Shown: positions 45,108 through 54,233, numbered from the stretch's first letter. The stretch is 64,000 bases of DNA from Nocardia sp. MH4 (GCF_019266065.1 NZ_LPNR01000096.1:1-64000), one strand, 5' to 3'. Notes: a model not told the origin generated them from the letters alone. Made by a program: numbers and translations.

Positions 45108-45493
45108 GGCATCGCGGCGATCTTGGCGGGGATCTCGGCGTTCTCGTCGGCGAAGTAGAGCGCGCAGACCCGGTGGTACCCGTCGGCGATCAGCATCGGC
45201 ACGTTCTTGCGGCAGTCGCCGCGGACCAGCAGGATCGGCGAGAGCTTCTTGCCCTCGTTGATCTTGAGCAGGTCCTTGCGCACGTGGGGATTGTCCGGGG
45301 TCAGGGCCTCGAGCTGGGAGGCGCGCAGGATGTCTTTCGCCTTCTTCACGACCACCGGTGCGCTGCGGAGGTCGGCGACGATCGCCTCGACCACCGTCGC
45401 GTCGCCGAGCAGTTCGAGATAGTCGGCGGCGGCCGGGTAGTCGTGTTCCTCCGGGGTGGCCTTCCATTGCACCTGGATGATTTGGTCTGCCAT
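45104..45493 (-). CDS. ParB/sulfiredoxin-fold small protein
   Basis: 129 residues. LSPILLVRGDCRKNVPMLIA and ADGYHRVCALYF resemble the ParB/Srx nuclease-like motif (GxxR/HxxA), within a single compact domain with no DNA-binding helix-turn-helix. ATG 45493. Its stop overlaps the start of the antiporter gene, so the two are coupled; a regulatory or nucleotide-sensing role for the antiporter is possible. Function unknown. Confidence 0.78.
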   Translation of the reverse strand: MADQIIQVQWKATPEEHDYPAAADYLELLGDATVVEAIVADLRSAPVVVKKAKDILRASQLEALTPDNPHVRKDLLKINEGKKLSPILLVRGDCRKNVPMLIADGYHRVCALYFADENAEIPAKIAAMP

Positions 45494-45634
45494 CGAATCA
45501 TCATCCGCCGCTGCGGCCGGGTTAGCGGGAGAGTCGCTGGATGTTGTCGTTTGTTTGCGCGATCGGTATCCGGGCGGCGGGCCCCGAAAAGTACGCGGTG
45601 GTCGGGGTGTGGGCTATCGCCTACGGTGGCACCT

Positions 45635-46576
45635 ATGGGTGAGCGCAGCACGATGTTATCGACGCTTCTCGCCTGCTGTGTCGCTGTCGTCGCGACGGTT
45701 CCGCGGCTGCTGTGGCCGCGCGCCGCCGACACCGCGTTCCTGGCCGCGCTGGAATCGGCGCCGTTGCCGCCCGCGCGCGCGACGGTCTCGCTCACCGCGC
45801 TGGTCCAGGCCGAGATGTCCGCGCCGACAGCGATCGTCGCCGAGGGCGTGCGGACGCTGCGGTCGACGCCGCTGACCATGTCGACCTTCCTGGTGCGCCA
45901 CCCGTCGGCCACCTTCCTGGTCGACCCGGCGATCTGCGCGGGCGTGCACGAGCGAGTGCTGCCCGAACTGCCGTTCCCCGTCCCGCTGCTCGTGGCCCCC
46001 GGCCAGCCGGTGCGCGGCTTGAGCGAAGTCCTCGCCGCCCACGACCTGACCGGCGCCGACATCGATTTCGTGCTGCCGACGCACCTGCACTGGGACCACG
46101 TCGCCGGGCTCTACGAGCTGCCCGGCTGGGTGCCGATCCGGGTGCCCGGCGTCGAATACCGCTGGGCGATGGGCGGATCGCGCGCCCCGCTGGGTGTCGC
46201 CCGTGGCCCCCTGCGTGGACGCGTATTCGACCTCTACGACCTCGACGGACCGCCGGTGCTCACCTTCACCCGCAGCCACGACCTGTTCGGTGACGGCTCG
46301 GTCGTGCTGGTCGACCTGCCCGGGCACACGCCTGGCAGCATCGGCGTGCTGCTCGCCGTCGACGACGGCTCGCGGGTGCTGCTCGCGGGCGACGCGGTGT
46401 GGAGCACGCTGCAGGTGGAGTTGCTGCGCGAGAAGGCCCCGCTGCCCGGCGACCTCGTCGACGACGATCGCGATACCGCCTTCGAGACGGTGCACCGGCT
46501 GCACGCGCTGCCCGAGGAGATCGAGCTGATCCCCGGCCACGATCGCGCCGCCGTCACCGCCCGCGCCCCGCACTGA
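45635..46576 (+). CDS. Metallo-beta-lactamase-fold hydrolase
   Basis: 313 residues. An N-terminal hydrophobic segment (about 6-22, TMLSTLLACCVAVVATV) could anchor or export it. The MBL core shows THLHWDH (HxHxDH), DLPGHTPGSIG, LAGDAVW and PGHD, giving two metal sites. It resembles AHL-lactonase-like or quinoprotein-associated hydrolases of actinobacteria; the substrate is unknown. ATG 45635 is chosen because the longer frame upstream only mirrors the divergent ParB-like gene. It is convergent with the epimerase gene, 3 bp apart. Confidence 0.87.
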   Translation: MGERSTMLSTLLACCVAVVATVPRLLWPRAADTAFLAALESAPLPPARATVSLTALVQAEMSAPTAIVAEGVRTLRSTPLTMSTFLVRHPSATFLVDPAICAGVHERVLPELPFPVPLLVAPGQPVRGLSEVLAAHDLTGADIDFVLPTHLHWDHVAGLYELPGWVPIRVPGVEYRWAMGGSRAPLGVARGPLRGRVFDLYDLDGPPVLTFTRSHDLFGDGSVVLVDLPGHTPGSIGVLLAVDDGSRVLLAGDAVWSTLQVELLREKAPLPGDLVDDDRDTAFETVHRLHALPEEIELIPGHDRAAVTARAPH

Positions 46577-46579
46577 GCC

Positions 46580-47509
46580 TCAGCGCGCGGCCAGCCCCTC
46601 GGCCACGCTCGCATAGCGCGGCCGCCAGTCCAGCTCCGCGTGCGCCAGCGCGCTCGAGATCCGCATCGATGTGTCCGCCATCAGCGCGCCGATATAGGGC
46701 ACGGCCAGCCGGATCATCCACGCGGGCAGCCGGATCGGCCGGGGTGTGCCGTGGCTGCGGGCCACCTCGGCGAAGAACTCGCGCCAGGTGATCGGGGTGT
46801 CGTCGGCCAGGTTGTAGGCGCTGCCCGGCGTACCGCGGTCGAGCGCGGCGACCGTCGCCGCGGCGGCGTCCTCGACATGGATCCAGCTGTTCATCCCGCC
46901 GGCACCTAGCGGGCCGACCGGCGCGTGCTTGCGCATCATGTCGGCGAACAGGTCGCTGAACGCGCCCGGCCCGTAGAACAGCCCGTACCGCAGCGCGATG
47001 CCGTCGACGCCCGGCGCCTCGAACACCTGCTGCTCGCCCGCGACGGTCGCGCGCACCACCTCGTCGGCGACGCCACCGGTGTACACCCCGAACGGATCGC
47101 GCTCGGTCAGCGGCCGGTCGCCGTGATCGAGGTAGCCGTAGCCGAGGATCAGCGACTGGGTGACGAAGCGGCCCGCGCCGACCAGCTCGGCCGCGGCCAG
47201 CAGATTGGCGGTGCCGACGGTGCGCAGCAGGCCGGTCGGGTCATCGGCCGGAATCCGGCGCTGCACCTTGGCATCGCGCAGCGCGGTCGCCTCGTGGATG
47301 ACGGCGTCGAACGCGGTGCCGTCGAGCGCGCGCAGCAGCCCGTCGCGATCGAGCACGTCGGCGGTGACCGGGTCGGCGCCGAGCTCGCGCACCAGCGGAT
47401 GGGCGTCGGGGCTGCGCACGATGGCCGACACGCGGTGCCCGTTCGCGGTCAGCGCGCGGATCAGTGGACGGCCGATGGCGCCGGTGGCGCCTGCGAGCAG
47501 AACCTGCAT
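46580..47509 (-). CDS. NAD(P)-dependent epimerase/dehydratase (atypical SDR)
   Basis: 309 residues. GATGAIGRPLIRALTANGHR is the nucleotide-binding motif. RYGLFYGPG and SWIHVEDAAAATVAAL are typical of the extended/atypical SDR group (NAD-dependent epimerase or nucleoside-diphosphate-sugar epimerase). I do not see a clear YxxxK dyad, so activity is uncertain. ATG 47509 is used; a longer open frame upstream has no resemblance. Confidence 0.86.
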   Translation of the reverse strand: MQVLLAGATGAIGRPLIRALTANGHRVSAIVRSPDAHPLVRELGADPVTADVLDRDGLLRALDGTAFDAVIHEATALRDAKVQRRIPADDPTGLLRTVGTANLLAAAELVGAGRFVTQSLILGYGYLDHGDRPLTERDPFGVYTGGVADEVVRATVAGEQQVFEAPGVDGIALRYGLFYGPGAFSDLFADMMRKHAPVGPLGAGGMNSWIHVEDAAAATVAALDRGTPGSAYNLADDTPITWREFFAEVARSHGTPRPIRLPAWMIRLAVPYIGALMADTSMRISSALAHAELDWRPRYASVAEGLAAR

Positions 47510-47624
47510 GGGAGTTCCTTCCGGCGGAGTGAGTGTTTCCCTGCTTCCTGGACGGATCGAGCCGGTGCGATGTGACGGTCTGTGATGGGCTTCACCCGGT
47601 GTACGGTGGCCGGGAATTGGGCCG

Positions 47625-50042
47625 ATGTCACGGCGGGTCGACGGCGTGTCGGTGTGTATCGTGCGGCTCATGCGAGTCGACGGTCGGGAGATCCCGGTCA
47701 CGGGAAGTCTCCTGCAGCCGCTGATCCGGCGTACCAGCGACATCATCCGGGTCGTGCTGGCGGCGATCGGGGTGGGTGTGGTGGTCGCGGGCTCGCTGAT
47801 CACCAGGCCGGAGTGGTTGGCGCTGGAACGGTCGGTGTCCAAGATCGTCGACTTCCTCAGCCCGGACCAGTCCACCCTGGTGTATCTGGTCTACGGCATG
47901 CTCATCCTCGCGCTGCCGTTCGCGATCCTGATCGAGCTGGTCTTGCGCAGGCAGTGGAAGCTGCTGGCGGGCTACGCCGCGGCCGGTCTGCTCGCAGTCC
48001 TGGCGCTCTCGATCACCGGCGCGGGCATCTCCACCCCGAAATGGCATCTGCCCGCACCGGATCGCTTCGACACCTTCCTCTCGCAGTTCCTCGACGACCC
48101 ACGCTGGATCGCGATGCTCGCGGCGATGCTCACCGTCTCCAGTCCGTGGCTGCCGCCGCGGCCGCGGCGGTGGATGTGGTTTCTGCTGTTGATGTTCGCG
48201 CCCATCCATCTGGTCGTCAGCTCGGTGGTGCCCGCGCGGGCCATGCTCGGGCTGGTGGTCGGCTGGCTGGTCGGCGCGGTGATCGTCTGGCTGGTCGGCA
48301 CCCCGGCGCTGGAGGTGCCGCTGGAAGCGGCGGTGCGGGTGCTGGCTCGGCGCGGCTATACGGTGCGGGCCTTCCGGGTCGACCGGCCCGCCGGACGCGG
48401 TCCGCTGCTGCTGGCGACCGACGTCGACGGACCCGAGTCCGAGATCGTCGTCGAGCTGTACGGCCGCGATCAGCGCAGCTTCGGCGCGATCCGGCAGCTG
48501 TGGCGCTGGATCACCTTCCGCTCCAGCGAGACCGCGCCGCTGCACGGTTCGATGCACCGCGCGGTGGAACACCGGGCGCTGATGGGCATCGCCATCGGCG
48601 ACCTCGGCATGGCCGACAGTCATCAGGTCGCGGTCGCCGGCCTGGACCGTGGCTGGATGCTGTACGCGCACACCGTTCCCCGCGGCACCCCGATCCGCAA
48701 GCTGTCCGCGCAGGTGCTGCCCGGAGTGTGGCGGACGCTGCTGCGCCTGCACGAGAACCAGATCAGCATGGGCGACCTGCAACCCGACTACGTGCGAGTC
48801 CACCAGGGCGACACCCTGTTCGGCGGTTTCGCCTTCGCCGAGTTCGGCGCGGCCGACGCGCAGCGCCAGACCGACATCGCCCAGCTGCTGGTCTCGACGA
48901 CCTCGCTCTACGGCAAGCACGAGGCGGTGTCGGCGGCGATCGAGGTGCTCGGCGAGAGCGCGGTGGTCACCGCGGCCCGGCGGCTCACCAAATCGGCCAT
49001 GCCGACCGGCATCCGCAAGTCGGTGCCGCAGTGGACCAAGGTCCTGGCGACCGCGCGCGAGGAGGTCCGCGAGCAGACCGGGCACGACCGCATCCATCCC
49101 GAACAGCTCACCCGCTTCACCCGCAATCAGCTCATTCAGCTGGTATTGCTGTTCGCCCTGGTCTACGTGGCGTATCCGTTCTTCAGCCAGGTGCCGACCT
49201 TCTTCAGTCAGCTGCGCACGCTGAACTGGTGGTGGGCGCTGCTCGGCTTGGTGATCTCGGCACTGACGTATGTGGGCGCGGCCGCCGCGCTCGGTGCCTG
49301 CGCGGACTGGATCGTCCGGTTCCGCGATCTGTTCCTGGAGCAGCTGGCCAATACCTTCGTCGCCACCACCACGCCGGCGGGCGTCGGCGGTTTGGCGCTG
49401 AGCGTGCGCTTCCTGCAACAGGCCGGGATGACGACCATGCGCGCGACCGCGGCGGTGGCGCTGCAGCAATCGGTGCAGGTGATCACGCACCTGGTGCTGC
49501 TCGTCGTGTTCAGCGTGGTGGCGGGCACCTCCACCAATCTCGCGCACATCGTGCCGGACGCGACCGTGCTGTACCTGGCCGCGGGTGTCGGTGTCGGCCT
49601 GATCGGCGCGTTCATGTTCGTGCCGAAACTGCGCCGCTGGGTGAATCACTCGGTGCGCCCGCAGCTCAAGGAGGTTCTCGGCGAACTCGTCGACCTGGCC
49701 CGCGATCCCATCCGGTTCTCGATGATCGTCGGCGGATGCGGCGCGATCACCCTCGGGCAGGCGCTGGCGCTGTGGGTCAGTGTCGAAGCCTTCGGCGGTG
49801 GTACCGATTTCGTCGCGGTCACCATCGTCACCATGATCGGCGGCACGCTGGCCTCGGCCGCGCCGACCCCGGGTGGCGTCGGCGCGGTCGAGGCCGCGTT
49901 GATCGGTGGTCTGGCCGCCTTCGGTGTTCCGGCCGAGATCGCGGTGCCCGCCGTGCTGCTCTATCGCGTGCTGACCTGCTGGATTCCCGTCGCCCTCGGC
50001 TGGCCGATCATGCGCTGGATGGGCGAGAAGCAGATGATCTGA
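47625..50042 (+). CDS. Integral membrane protein: kinase-like domain fused to LPG-synthase-type (YbhN/AglD) flippase domain
   Basis: 805 residues. Five N-terminal membrane helices (about 40-226). A cytoplasmic middle domain (about 240-490) resembles a degenerate lipopolysaccharide/ABC1-like kinase (SFGAIRQLWRWITFRSS; MGDLQPDYVRVHQGDTLFGG), without a full HRD or DFG motif. The C-terminal 300 residues are a UPF0104/LPG_synthase_TM domain with TTPAGVGGLALSVRFL and APTPGGVGAVEAALIGGL. Such proteins occur in mycobacteria and relatives; the LPG-type domain moves or binds lipids. Start uncertain: ATG 47625 is given, and ATG 47670 (MRVDGREIPV) is an alternative. Confidence 0.82.
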   Translation: MSRRVDGVSVCIVRLMRVDGREIPVTGSLLQPLIRRTSDIIRVVLAAIGVGVVVAGSLITRPEWLALERSVSKIVDFLSPDQSTLVYLVYGMLILALPFAILIELVLRRQWKLLAGYAAAGLLAVLALSITGAGISTPKWHLPAPDRFDTFLSQFLDDPRWIAMLAAMLTVSSPWLPPRPRRWMWFLLLMFAPIHLVVSSVVPARAMLGLVVGWLVGAVIVWLVGTPALEVPLEAAVRVLARRGYTVRAFRVDRPAGRGPLLLATDVDGPESEIVVELYGRDQRSFGAIRQLWRWITFRSSETAPLHGSMHRAVEHRALMGIAIGDLGMADSHQVAVAGLDRGWMLYAHTVPRGTPIRKLSAQVLPGVWRTLLRLHENQISMGDLQPDYVRVHQGDTLFGGFAFAEFGAADAQRQTDIAQLLVSTTSLYGKHEAVSAAIEVLGESAVVTAARRLTKSAMPTGIRKSVPQWTKVLATAREEVREQTGHDRIHPEQLTRFTRNQLIQLVLLFALVYVAYPFFSQVPTFFSQLRTLNWWWALLGLVISALTYVGAAAALGACADWIVRFRDLFLEQLANTFVATTTPAGVGGLALSVRFLQQAGMTTMRATAAVALQQSVQVITHLVLLVVFSVVAGTSTNLAHIVPDATVLYLAAGVGVGLIGAFMFVPKLRRWVNHSVRPQLKEVLGELVDLARDPIRFSMIVGGCGAITLGQALALWVSVEAFGGGTDFVAVTIVTMIGGTLASAAPTPGGVGAVEAALIGGLAAFGVPAEIAVPAVLLYRVLTCWIPVALGWPIMRWMGEKQMI

Positions 50043-50363
50043 GGCGCTCAGTCGGCGCGCAGGTCCAGCCGTCGACGGCGGCGGCGTCGCCGGTGCGCGG
50101 GGTGCCGAGGTAGTCGGCGACCACGTTGACGGCCTCGGTACAGCCCGGCCTGCCCGCGTCGGAGGCGAAGGCGATGACATCGGCGGTGCCGCCGTTGCCG
50201 CCGGTGACCGGACCGCAGTTCACGTCGGCGAGCGGGGGCGGCTCCGGCGCGGGCGGGTGGGTCGGGCTCGGCGGCGGCAGCGGTGCGATCGAGGTGCCGG
50301 TCAAAGACCCGCGATCACGACGAGTCCGGCGACGGCGCCCGCCGCGAGCCGAGTGGTTTGCAC
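50008..50363 (-). pseudogene. Small secreted protein, frameshifted
   Basis: GTG 50363 has a strong GGAGG site (50369-50373) and encodes a signal-peptide-like start (MQTTRLAAGAVAGLVVIAGL), but meets TGA at 50301-50303. In the -1 frame the protein continues smoothly: TGTSIAPLPPPSPTHPPAPE, then VNCGPVTGGNGGTADVIAFA and GWTCAP, the pattern of small secreted actinobacterial proteins. The tail then runs into the 3' end of the upstream convergent gene without a typical ending. One base change near 50304 would restore the reading frame. Either a recent pseudogene or a base error. Confidence 0.6.
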
Positions 50364-50665
50364 GCCAACCTCCAGGTGAATGTTTAGCTCCCCCGTTGCT
50401 CGCGTATTCAATCATGGTGGCGCGCAATGCTGTCTGATCCACACGGACGCGTTCCCCGCTATGTTTTCCCCGTTCGACTCGCGTGCTACCGGACATTCCG
50501 GGAGTTGCCCGTGGCTTGCCGAGAAGTCCGTACGGTCGGTTCCGCCCAGCGATCGGCCGCCCGACGTGAACCGCCCCACAGCCGTCGCGGGTGCGTGCGG
50601 GGTGCGGTTCGAGCGCATAAACTGTCTGGGACGTAGCCGGATGATGACCGAGAGGTGTTGTTTCG
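50364..50665. other. Divergent promoter interval
   Basis: 302 bp between the frameshifted gene (minus) and GntR (plus). Apart from the ribosome binding sites at its two ends (GGAGG at 50369-50373; GAGAGG at 50649-50654), I see no gene and no convincing operator. Confidence 0.5.
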
Positions 50666-51433
50666 ATGGGATCCCGGACGGTGGTCGCCGACGTCGCCGA
50701 CGAATTGGCGCGCCGGGTCGCGACCGGCGAATACCGGCCCGGCGAACTGATGCCGTCGGTCCGCCAGGTCGCCGACGAATTCGGGATGAACCGGGCCACC
50801 GCGCAACTCACCCTCGGCAGGCTGGAGTCCTACGGCTTCGTCGAGGCCCGGCGCGGCAAAGGTTTCACCATCCGTGACGTCAGGGAAGAGGGCGGCATGG
50901 ATGTCTATCGGCATCTGTTCCGGTTCTCCGTCACCGCGCCCGCCGTCGCCGCCGAGATGTTCACCGACATCGTCGAGGTGGAGCGCGGCATCGTGCTCGA
51001 GGCGTTGCTCGGCTACACCGCCGCCGAGAAGGTGCTCGATTCGGCGGAGCTCGCCGCCGCCGTCGACGAGCTCGAGGCGATGGCCCGGCAGAGCGTGCCC
51101 GACCACGTCCGGATCATCACCGCCGAGATCGCGCTGGTGCGCAAGTTGCTGGGCGTGCTCGGGATGAGCATGCAACGCGCCGTGCTGAATTCGGTCGCCG
51201 ACATGGTCACCGAGGTGCCCGAGGCGGTCGCCGCCTACTTCGCCGTCGCCGCCGATCTGCACGTGCTCGTCTGGCGCGCGCTGCTAGCGGTGTGGGACGC
51301 CGACTCGGGCCCGTCCGAGGCGCAACTGGCCCTGTTCGAGGACCTGTTCGCGCTCTACCACCAGAAGGTCATCGCCCGCTTCGACGAACTCGTCGGCGCG
51401 ACGCCGATCGAAACCACGGCCGCGACCGCCTGA
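50666..51433 (+). CDS. GntR-family transcriptional regulator
   Basis: 255 residues. The winged helix is at about 5-72 (VADVADELARRVATGEYRPG; SVRQVADEFGMNRATAQLTL; GRLESYGFVEARRGKGFTIR). The C-terminal domain is all-helical and FCD-like, but the metal-binding histidines of classical FCD proteins are sparse. Effector unknown. ATG 50666. It is convergent with the ThrE-type gene and ends 10 bp from it. Confidence 0.87.
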   Translation: MGSRTVVADVADELARRVATGEYRPGELMPSVRQVADEFGMNRATAQLTLGRLESYGFVEARRGKGFTIRDVREEGGMDVYRHLFRFSVTAPAVAAEMFTDIVEVERGIVLEALLGYTAAEKVLDSAELAAAVDELEAMARQSVPDHVRIITAEIALVRKLLGVLGMSMQRAVLNSVADMVTEVPEAVAAYFAVAADLHVLVWRALLAVWDADSGPSEAQLALFEDLFALYHQKVIARFDELVGATPIETTAATA

Positions 51434-51443
51434 CCGCATCGTC

Positions 51444-52877
51444 TCAGCTGTCTGGGTCGGCGGGCTTGGTGGTCTCCACCTGGTGATACCACGGCAGGTG
51501 ATGGCCCTGCGGCAGCATCGAATCGATGATGGGGCCGACATGCGGTGTCCGCGTCGAGGACAGGCCGGAGCCGACCATCACCCCGAGCGCGATCGACATC
51601 ACCGACAGCAGCGCCGACACCACCACCTCGAGTCCGCTCGCCGCCGTGGTGCCGGTGGTGTGCAGAACCACCTCGGAGATCCCGGTCAGGCTGATGCCGC
51701 CCGGCACCAGCATCCAGAACGCGGGCAGGAAGGCCACCTGCCGCGGCGGGGCGTGCTTGCGGCCCTGGATCAGATACGCGGCGGGCACCGCGATGAGACC
51801 ACCGAGGAACGCGCCGGTCAGCGGCCCCGACAGCGTCTTACCGACGAACTGCGCCAGGTAGGTGACGTAGAGGACCAGCAGCAGCCACCCCACCGAGTTC
51901 TGCGGCGCGCTCGATCGCCAGGAGTGTCCGAACCCGATCAGCAGCACCCCGATCACCGGCGCCCACCAGCCCAGCTGGGCCTGGCTCACCGCCGGATTCG
52001 ACAGCGGTCCCAGCAGGCTGATGCCCACGTAGAGACCGAGGGCGAGCAGGAACAGCATGTTGATGCCGTAGACCACCCGGCTCGCGCCCGCGACCATCGA
52101 CCCGGTCGCCAGCTCGATCGTGCCGTTGGTGAGCATCGCGCCCGGCAGCAGCGTGGCGATCGCCGGGATCACCAGCTGGGTCGGCTGACCACCCGACAGC
52201 GTGCCGGGAAAGCCGAACGCCAGCACCGCGACCAGCGCCGCCGCGACCACCGGCAGTGCCAGCGACAGCAGCCGCACCTTATCGGCGAGCTGGGTCAGCG
52301 CGCCGACGACGAGCCCGAGCACCACATAGCCCACCAGCGCCCTGGCCGCCGGATTGAGCATCATCCCCAGCCCGACGGTCAGCACCACCTGGCCGAGCAG
52401 GATCAGCCACGGCGGGCTGCCCGGTTCGGCCGACAGGATCGCGTCGAGCTCCTTCGACGCTTCCGTCGGCGGCGGCGCGTCCGCCTCGATGTGGTCGATG
52501 AGCCGGTAGAGCCCCGCGATCTGGTCCAGCGGCAGCGTGCCGACCGAGGCGTCGAGCATGTCGATCGCGGACCCGTCCGGGGTGCGCACGCGCACGAACA
52601 CCGCGGTGGGCAGGACCATGAAGTGGATGTTGTCGGTGCCGTAGCGCTTGGACAGTTTGTCCAGGATCTCCTGCACGCGTGCCGAAGTCTCGCTGGCGCC
52701 GACGAGTGCCACGCCGATGCGGCACAGCAGATTCAGCAGGTCGGCGGGTACCGGCGGGTCGGCCGGACGCGGCGGCGCGGGCGGGCCGGCGATGTAGTCG
52801 GCCCGCACCCGGGCGATGGCGCGGGTGACCCGGCGCCGCGTCGCTGCCCAGGAAGAGCTCTTGCCGTCCGAAGCCAT
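51444..52877 (-). CDS. ThrE-family threonine/serine exporter
   Basis: 477 residues. N-terminal soluble domain (about 40-150, DUF1212: LLCRIGVALVGASETSARVQ; FVRVRTPDGSAIDMLD), then about ten membrane helices in two halves, as in Corynebacterium ThrE. Second half: LPAFWMLVPGGISLTGISEV. It probably exports threonine, serine or related small molecules by proton motive force. ATG 52877. Monocistronic, after a long inverted repeat. Confidence 0.9.
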   Translation of the reverse strand: MASDGKSSSWAATRRRVTRAIARVRADYIAGPPAPPRPADPPVPADLLNLLCRIGVALVGASETSARVQEILDKLSKRYGTDNIHFMVLPTAVFVRVRTPDGSAIDMLDASVGTLPLDQIAGLYRLIDHIEADAPPPTEASKELDAILSAEPGSPPWLILLGQVVLTVGLGMMLNPAARALVGYVVLGLVVGALTQLADKVRLLSLALPVVAAALVAVLAFGFPGTLSGGQPTQLVIPAIATLLPGAMLTNGTIELATGSMVAGASRVVYGINMLFLLALGLYVGISLLGPLSNPAVSQAQLGWWAPVIGVLLIGFGHSWRSSAPQNSVGWLLLVLYVTYLAQFVGKTLSGPLTGAFLGGLIAVPAAYLIQGRKHAPPRQVAFLPAFWMLVPGGISLTGISEVVLHTTGTTAASGLEVVVSALLSVMSIALGVMVGSGLSSTRTPHVGPIIDSMLPQGHHLPWYHQVETTKPADPDS

Positions 52878-52916
52878 GTCACCGCCGCAGTGTTTTCGGA
52901 GCGCTGGCGCGCTCGA

Positions 52917-53006
52917 GTCGCGGCCCCTGGGTCTCGCCGATCAGATGCCGTCGCTTGCTCCTGCATCGCTTGCGTAACGGCACCTGATCGGCGAGACGGC
53001 CGCGAC
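52917..53006. repeat. Long imperfect inverted repeat (about 30-bp arms)
   Basis: Arms 52931-52951 and 52977-52997 match at 20 of 21 positions. After a 5-base bulge (52926-52930) pairing continues with GTCGCGGCC (52917-52925) / GGCCGCGAC (52998-53006). The 25-nt loop contains CGCTTGC twice. A further GGCCGC-TTC-GCGGCC hairpin follows at 53007-53021 and competes for pairing. It is much longer than a normal terminator and lies between two minus-strand genes. Confidence 0.7.
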
Positions 53007-53060
53007 GGCCGCTTCGCGGCCTGCCCCTCCGCGAGGTCGGGGCGTGCGGACCGGGTTCAT

Positions 53061-53103
53061 CGGGGCCGGGTAGACCGGTAGCTGGAAGGCTACCCGAGCC
53101 CCG
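53061..53103 (-). terminator. Terminator after nitronate monooxygenase gene
   Basis: Two-part stem: CGGGGC (53061-53066) with GCCCCG (53098-53103) and GGGTAG (53068-53073) with CTACCC (53090-53095), with small bulges and a 16-nt loop. It lies 5 bp past the stop codon of the gene ending at 53108. Confidence 0.6.
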
Positions 53104-53107
53104 TCGC

Positions 53108-54226
53108 TCAGCCGTTGAGCTTGGTCAGCCGGTCGCAGGCGGTGACGTACTCCTCGACGAGCCGGTTGACCACGTCGGCACTGCGCTCGATCTTGTTCAT
53201 CATGCCGACGACCTGGCCGACCGGGTTGAAGTTCACGTCCTTGGCCGCCTCGGGGTAGCGGTGGCCGCGCTTCACACCGTCGAGGGCCACCATCATCTGC
53301 AGCGGCATCGGCAGCGGGTCGGGGTTCTCGGTGTCCTCCCACGCGTCGGTCCAGTCGTTGCGCAGCATGCGGCAGGGCTTGCCGGTCCAGGAGCGCGAAC
53401 GGATGGTGTCGTGGCTGGTGGCGTCGAGGTAGGTGTCCATCTGCGCGGGCGGCACATTGGCCTCCTCGACGGTCAGCCACAGCGAGCCGGTCCACGCGCC
53501 CGCCGCGCCCATCGCCAGCGCCGCCGCGACCTGCGCGCCGTTGCCGATGCCGCCCGCGGCCAGCACCGGCGTATCGCCGATGGCCTCGATGACCTGCGGC
53601 CACAGCACCAGCGAGGACACCTCGCCGCAGTGCCCGCCGCCCTCGGTGCCCTGGCAGACCACGAAGTCCAGCCCGGCCGCCTTGTGGTTCATCGCGTGCT
53701 TGACCGACCCGCAGAGCGCGCCGATCACCCGGCCGGAGTCCTGGATGCGCTTGACGACGTCCTCGGGCGGGGTGCCGAGGGCGTTGGCGACCAGCTTGGC
53801 CTTCGGGTGGTTCAGGATCACGTCGACCTGCGGGCCCGCGGTGGTCGCGGTCCAGCCGAGCAGCTCGTTGTGGTGCTCACCGTCGGGCAGCGCGGGTACG
53901 CCGTGGTCGGCCAGGATCTTCTGGGCGAAGTCGCGATGGCCCTGCGGAACCATCTGCGCCAGCTGCTTTTCCAGCTGCTCGGGGGTCAGGCCCTCCACGC
54001 CCTTGCCCTCGTACTTCGACGGGATCACCAGGTCGACGCCGTAGATGCCGTTGACGTGCTCATCGAGCCAGGCCAGCTCCACTTCGAGCTGTTCGGCGGT
54101 GAAGCCGACGGCGCCGAGCACGCCGAGTCCGCCCGCGTTGCTCACCGCAGCCACGACGTCGCGGCAGTGAGTGAAGGCGAAGATGGGGAACTCGATGCCG
54201 AGTTGTTCGCAGAATTCGGTACGCAT
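53108..54226 (-). CDS. Nitronate monooxygenase / 2-nitropropane dioxygenase family
   Basis: 372 residues from ATG 54226 (MRTEFCEQLGIEFPIFAFTH); an in-frame GTG at 54241 is less likely. FMN-binding TIM barrel: VLAAGGIGNGAQVAAALAMG and VVCQGTEGGGHCGEVSSLVL. The C-terminal lid ends FNPVGQVVGMMNKIERSADV. It resembles the mycobacterial Rv1533/Rv1894c group rather than classical fungal enzymes, so the substrate may be a cyclic or steroid-derived intermediate rather than a nitroalkane. A KstR-like motif lies just before the start. Confidence 0.9.
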   Translation of the reverse strand: MRTEFCEQLGIEFPIFAFTHCRDVVAAVSNAGGLGVLGAVGFTAEQLEVELAWLDEHVNGIYGVDLVIPSKYEGKGVEGLTPEQLEKQLAQMVPQGHRDFAQKILADHGVPALPDGEHHNELLGWTATTAGPQVDVILNHPKAKLVANALGTPPEDVVKRIQDSGRVIGALCGSVKHAMNHKAAGLDFVVCQGTEGGGHCGEVSSLVLWPQVIEAIGDTPVLAAGGIGNGAQVAAALAMGAAGAWTGSLWLTVEEANVPPAQMDTYLDATSHDTIRSRSWTGKPCRMLRNDWTDAWEDTENPDPLPMPLQMMVALDGVKRGHRYPEAAKDVNFNPVGQVVGMMNKIERSADVVNRLVEEYVTACDRLTKLNG

Positions 54227-54233
54227 ACCGAAC

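Noticed and set aside
50295..50310. CTT TGA C at the frame break, resembling the prfB programmed frameshift site
   Set aside because: prfB-type slippage is +1, whereas the continuation here is in the -1 frame, and no strong upstream Shine-Dalgarno stimulator is at the right distance.
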